From Clostridiaceae bacterium (GTDB lineage Bacteria > Bacillota > Clostridia > UBA1212 > DUPL01): a stretch of DNA of 6,197 nt. The stretch spans positions 1-6,197 of the forward strand of contig JAAYLF010000421.1 of assembly GCA_012522035.1 (NCBI GenBank), given 5' to 3'. Of the stretch, positions 5,571 through 6,197 are shown piece by piece. The notes below the pieces were generated by a model, which was not told the DNA's origin, did no database searches, and worked only from the letters and a program-made list of their open reading frames with translations. Within the stretch, counting starts at the first letter, position 1. Each line of letters starts with the position of its first letter. Made by a program: the position numbers and the translations under genes.

Positions 5571-6197
5571 ATGAGGATAAGTGAATCGTTCAAGGATAAC
5601 CTTATACTTCTGGAACAACTTACACTGGGGGAGAAGGTTTCCCTTTTATCCTCCGACACCCCCTTCAAGCTGAAGGGGGTTGCCCGGCTTGGCGTGCCCT
5701 CCATAACCATCACTACGCCTACCAAAGGCTATGTAAAGTCAGGGCAGGGCGGAATTGCAAATTTTGACAAGCTGGATTTTACATGTTTCCCCTCTTTTAG
5801 TCTTGTAAGCTGCAGCTTTAACAGGGAACTGCTCGTTGAAATGGGTGAGGCTGTGGCAAAAGAATATCTTTCCAATGAGATTTCAACTTATATTGTATCG
5901 TGTTCTGTTCTTGATTCGCCGTATTATGGAAGAGGTTATGAATTGTTTGGAGAGGACCCTTATGTTGTTGGGGAACTGGTTTCCGCATTCGTTGCAGGTC
6001 TTCAAACCTATGGAATAGGTGCAATCCTGTCCGACTATGTTCTTTATTTAGGAGAAAAGACGTATAAAAACATACATATAGATGATTTTTACCTGCATGA
6101 AAGATATCTAAAACCATTCAAAACCGTCATAACAAAAACCCAGCCGTTAGGAATAATGGTTAACTCTCAAGTTATTAATGATTCACATCTCTATAAC
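5571..6197 (+). CDS. Glycoside hydrolase family 3 N-terminal domain protein, 3'-truncated, probably degenerate
   Basis: The frame is open from the ATG at 5571 to the window end (209 residues). It follows the GH3 (beta-glucosidase-type) N-terminal barrel in order: LTLGEKVSLLS (17-27), VARLGVPSI (37-45), TCFPSFSLVSCSFNREL (71-87), EMGEAVAKEY (90-99), SPYYGRGYELFGEDPYVVGEL (116-136), FVAGLQTYGIGAIL (140-153), LHERYLKPF (175-183) and TKTQPLGIMVNSQVIN (188-203). In active members the third strand carries TDGPHG; here it is TTPTKG (48-53), so the sugar-binding aspartate is T49. The substrate-binding pair in 'LKHF' is S154-D155 in 'LSDY'. The Arg and Glu of GRxxE are kept (121, 124). No signal peptide is seen, so the protein should be cytoplasmic. 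The nucleophile 'SDW' region lies beyond the window. Family assignment is firm; loss of hydrolase activity is inferred. Confidence 0.88.
   Translation, partial: MRISESFKDNLILLEQLTLGEKVSLLSSDTPFKLKGVARLGVPSITITTPTKGYVKSGQGGIANFDKLDFTCFPSFSLVSCSFNRELLVEMGEAVAKEYLSNEISTYIVSCSVLDSPYYGRGYELFGEDPYVVGELVSAFVAGLQTYGIGAILSDYVLYLGEKTYKNIHIDDFYLHERYLKPFKTVITKTQPLGIMVNSQVINDSHLYN
5658..5680 (+). repeat. Perfect 10-bp inverted repeat inside the GH3-like gene
   Basis: ACCCCCTTCA (5658-5667) and TGAAGGGGGT (5671-5680) are exact reverse complements around an AGC loop. The hairpin would form about 87 bases after the start codon. It has no T run after it, so it is not an intrinsic terminator. It encodes TPFKLKGV in a region that still aligns with GH3 proteins, so it has not disrupted the frame. 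It may be an mRNA structure, an operator, or chance. Confidence 0.6.

Noticed and set aside
5836..6018. 60-codon + strand reading frame overlapping the GH3-like gene
   Set aside because: It is a shifted-frame shadow; the family motifs (GRGYELFGEDPY and others) are in the frame that starts at 5571.
5818..6117. 99-codon - strand reading frame near the window end
   Set aside because: It is opposite the GH3-like frame, which aligns with family motifs throughout this region; no start signals were seen.

Overview
The window reads as chromosomal DNA from a low-GC, Gram-positive bacterium of the Clostridia type. The evidence is A/T-rich spacers with consensus-like sigma-A promoters, purine-rich Shine-Dalgarno sites, AGA/ATA-rich codon use, an mfd gene followed by a membrane-anchored PrsA/SurA-like foldase, and a surface protein with a sortase-like tail. 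A relative of the cellulolytic clostridia (Acetivibrio/Ruminiclostridium) is plausible, but this is inference and the species cannot be named from the sequence alone. All genes lie on the + strand and there are no long gene-free stretches; the two spacers are 133 and 97 bases.

Layout. Positions 1-2304 hold the 3' two-thirds of mfd, the transcription-repair coupling factor; its start lies outside the window. The spacer 2305-2437 has an imperfect stem-loop and then a near-perfect sigma-A promoter (TTGATA, 17 bp, TATAAT), so the next gene is probably transcribed independently of mfd. Positions 2438-3664 encode a 408-residue membrane-anchored protein that looks like a SurA/PrsA-type foldase whose parvulin domain has lost its usual histidines. 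A strong hairpin at 3671-3690 ends this unit. The spacer then carries a candidate extended -10 promoter overlapped by a perfect 10-bp tandem repeat with an 11-bp period. Positions 3762-5570 encode a 602-residue secreted protein with a signal peptide, a body containing six loosely similar, evenly spaced motifs (possibly a beta-propeller), an Ig-like C-terminal segment, and an NPPTG-hydrophobic-basic tail like a sortase sorting signal. Directly after its stop codon, in the same reading frame, a gene starts at 5571 and runs off the end of the window. It matches the N-terminal domain of glycoside hydrolase family 3 but has lost key substrate-binding residues.

How the genes relate. mfd and the foldase form an mfd-ppiC-like neighbourhood that I recall from clostridia. 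The last two genes probably form their own operon: a predicted wall-anchored protein of unknown function translationally coupled to a cytoplasmic GH3-like protein that may be a pseudoenzyme. This pair is the least ordinary part of the window. No sortase, transposon, CRISPR array, tRNA or rRNA was seen.
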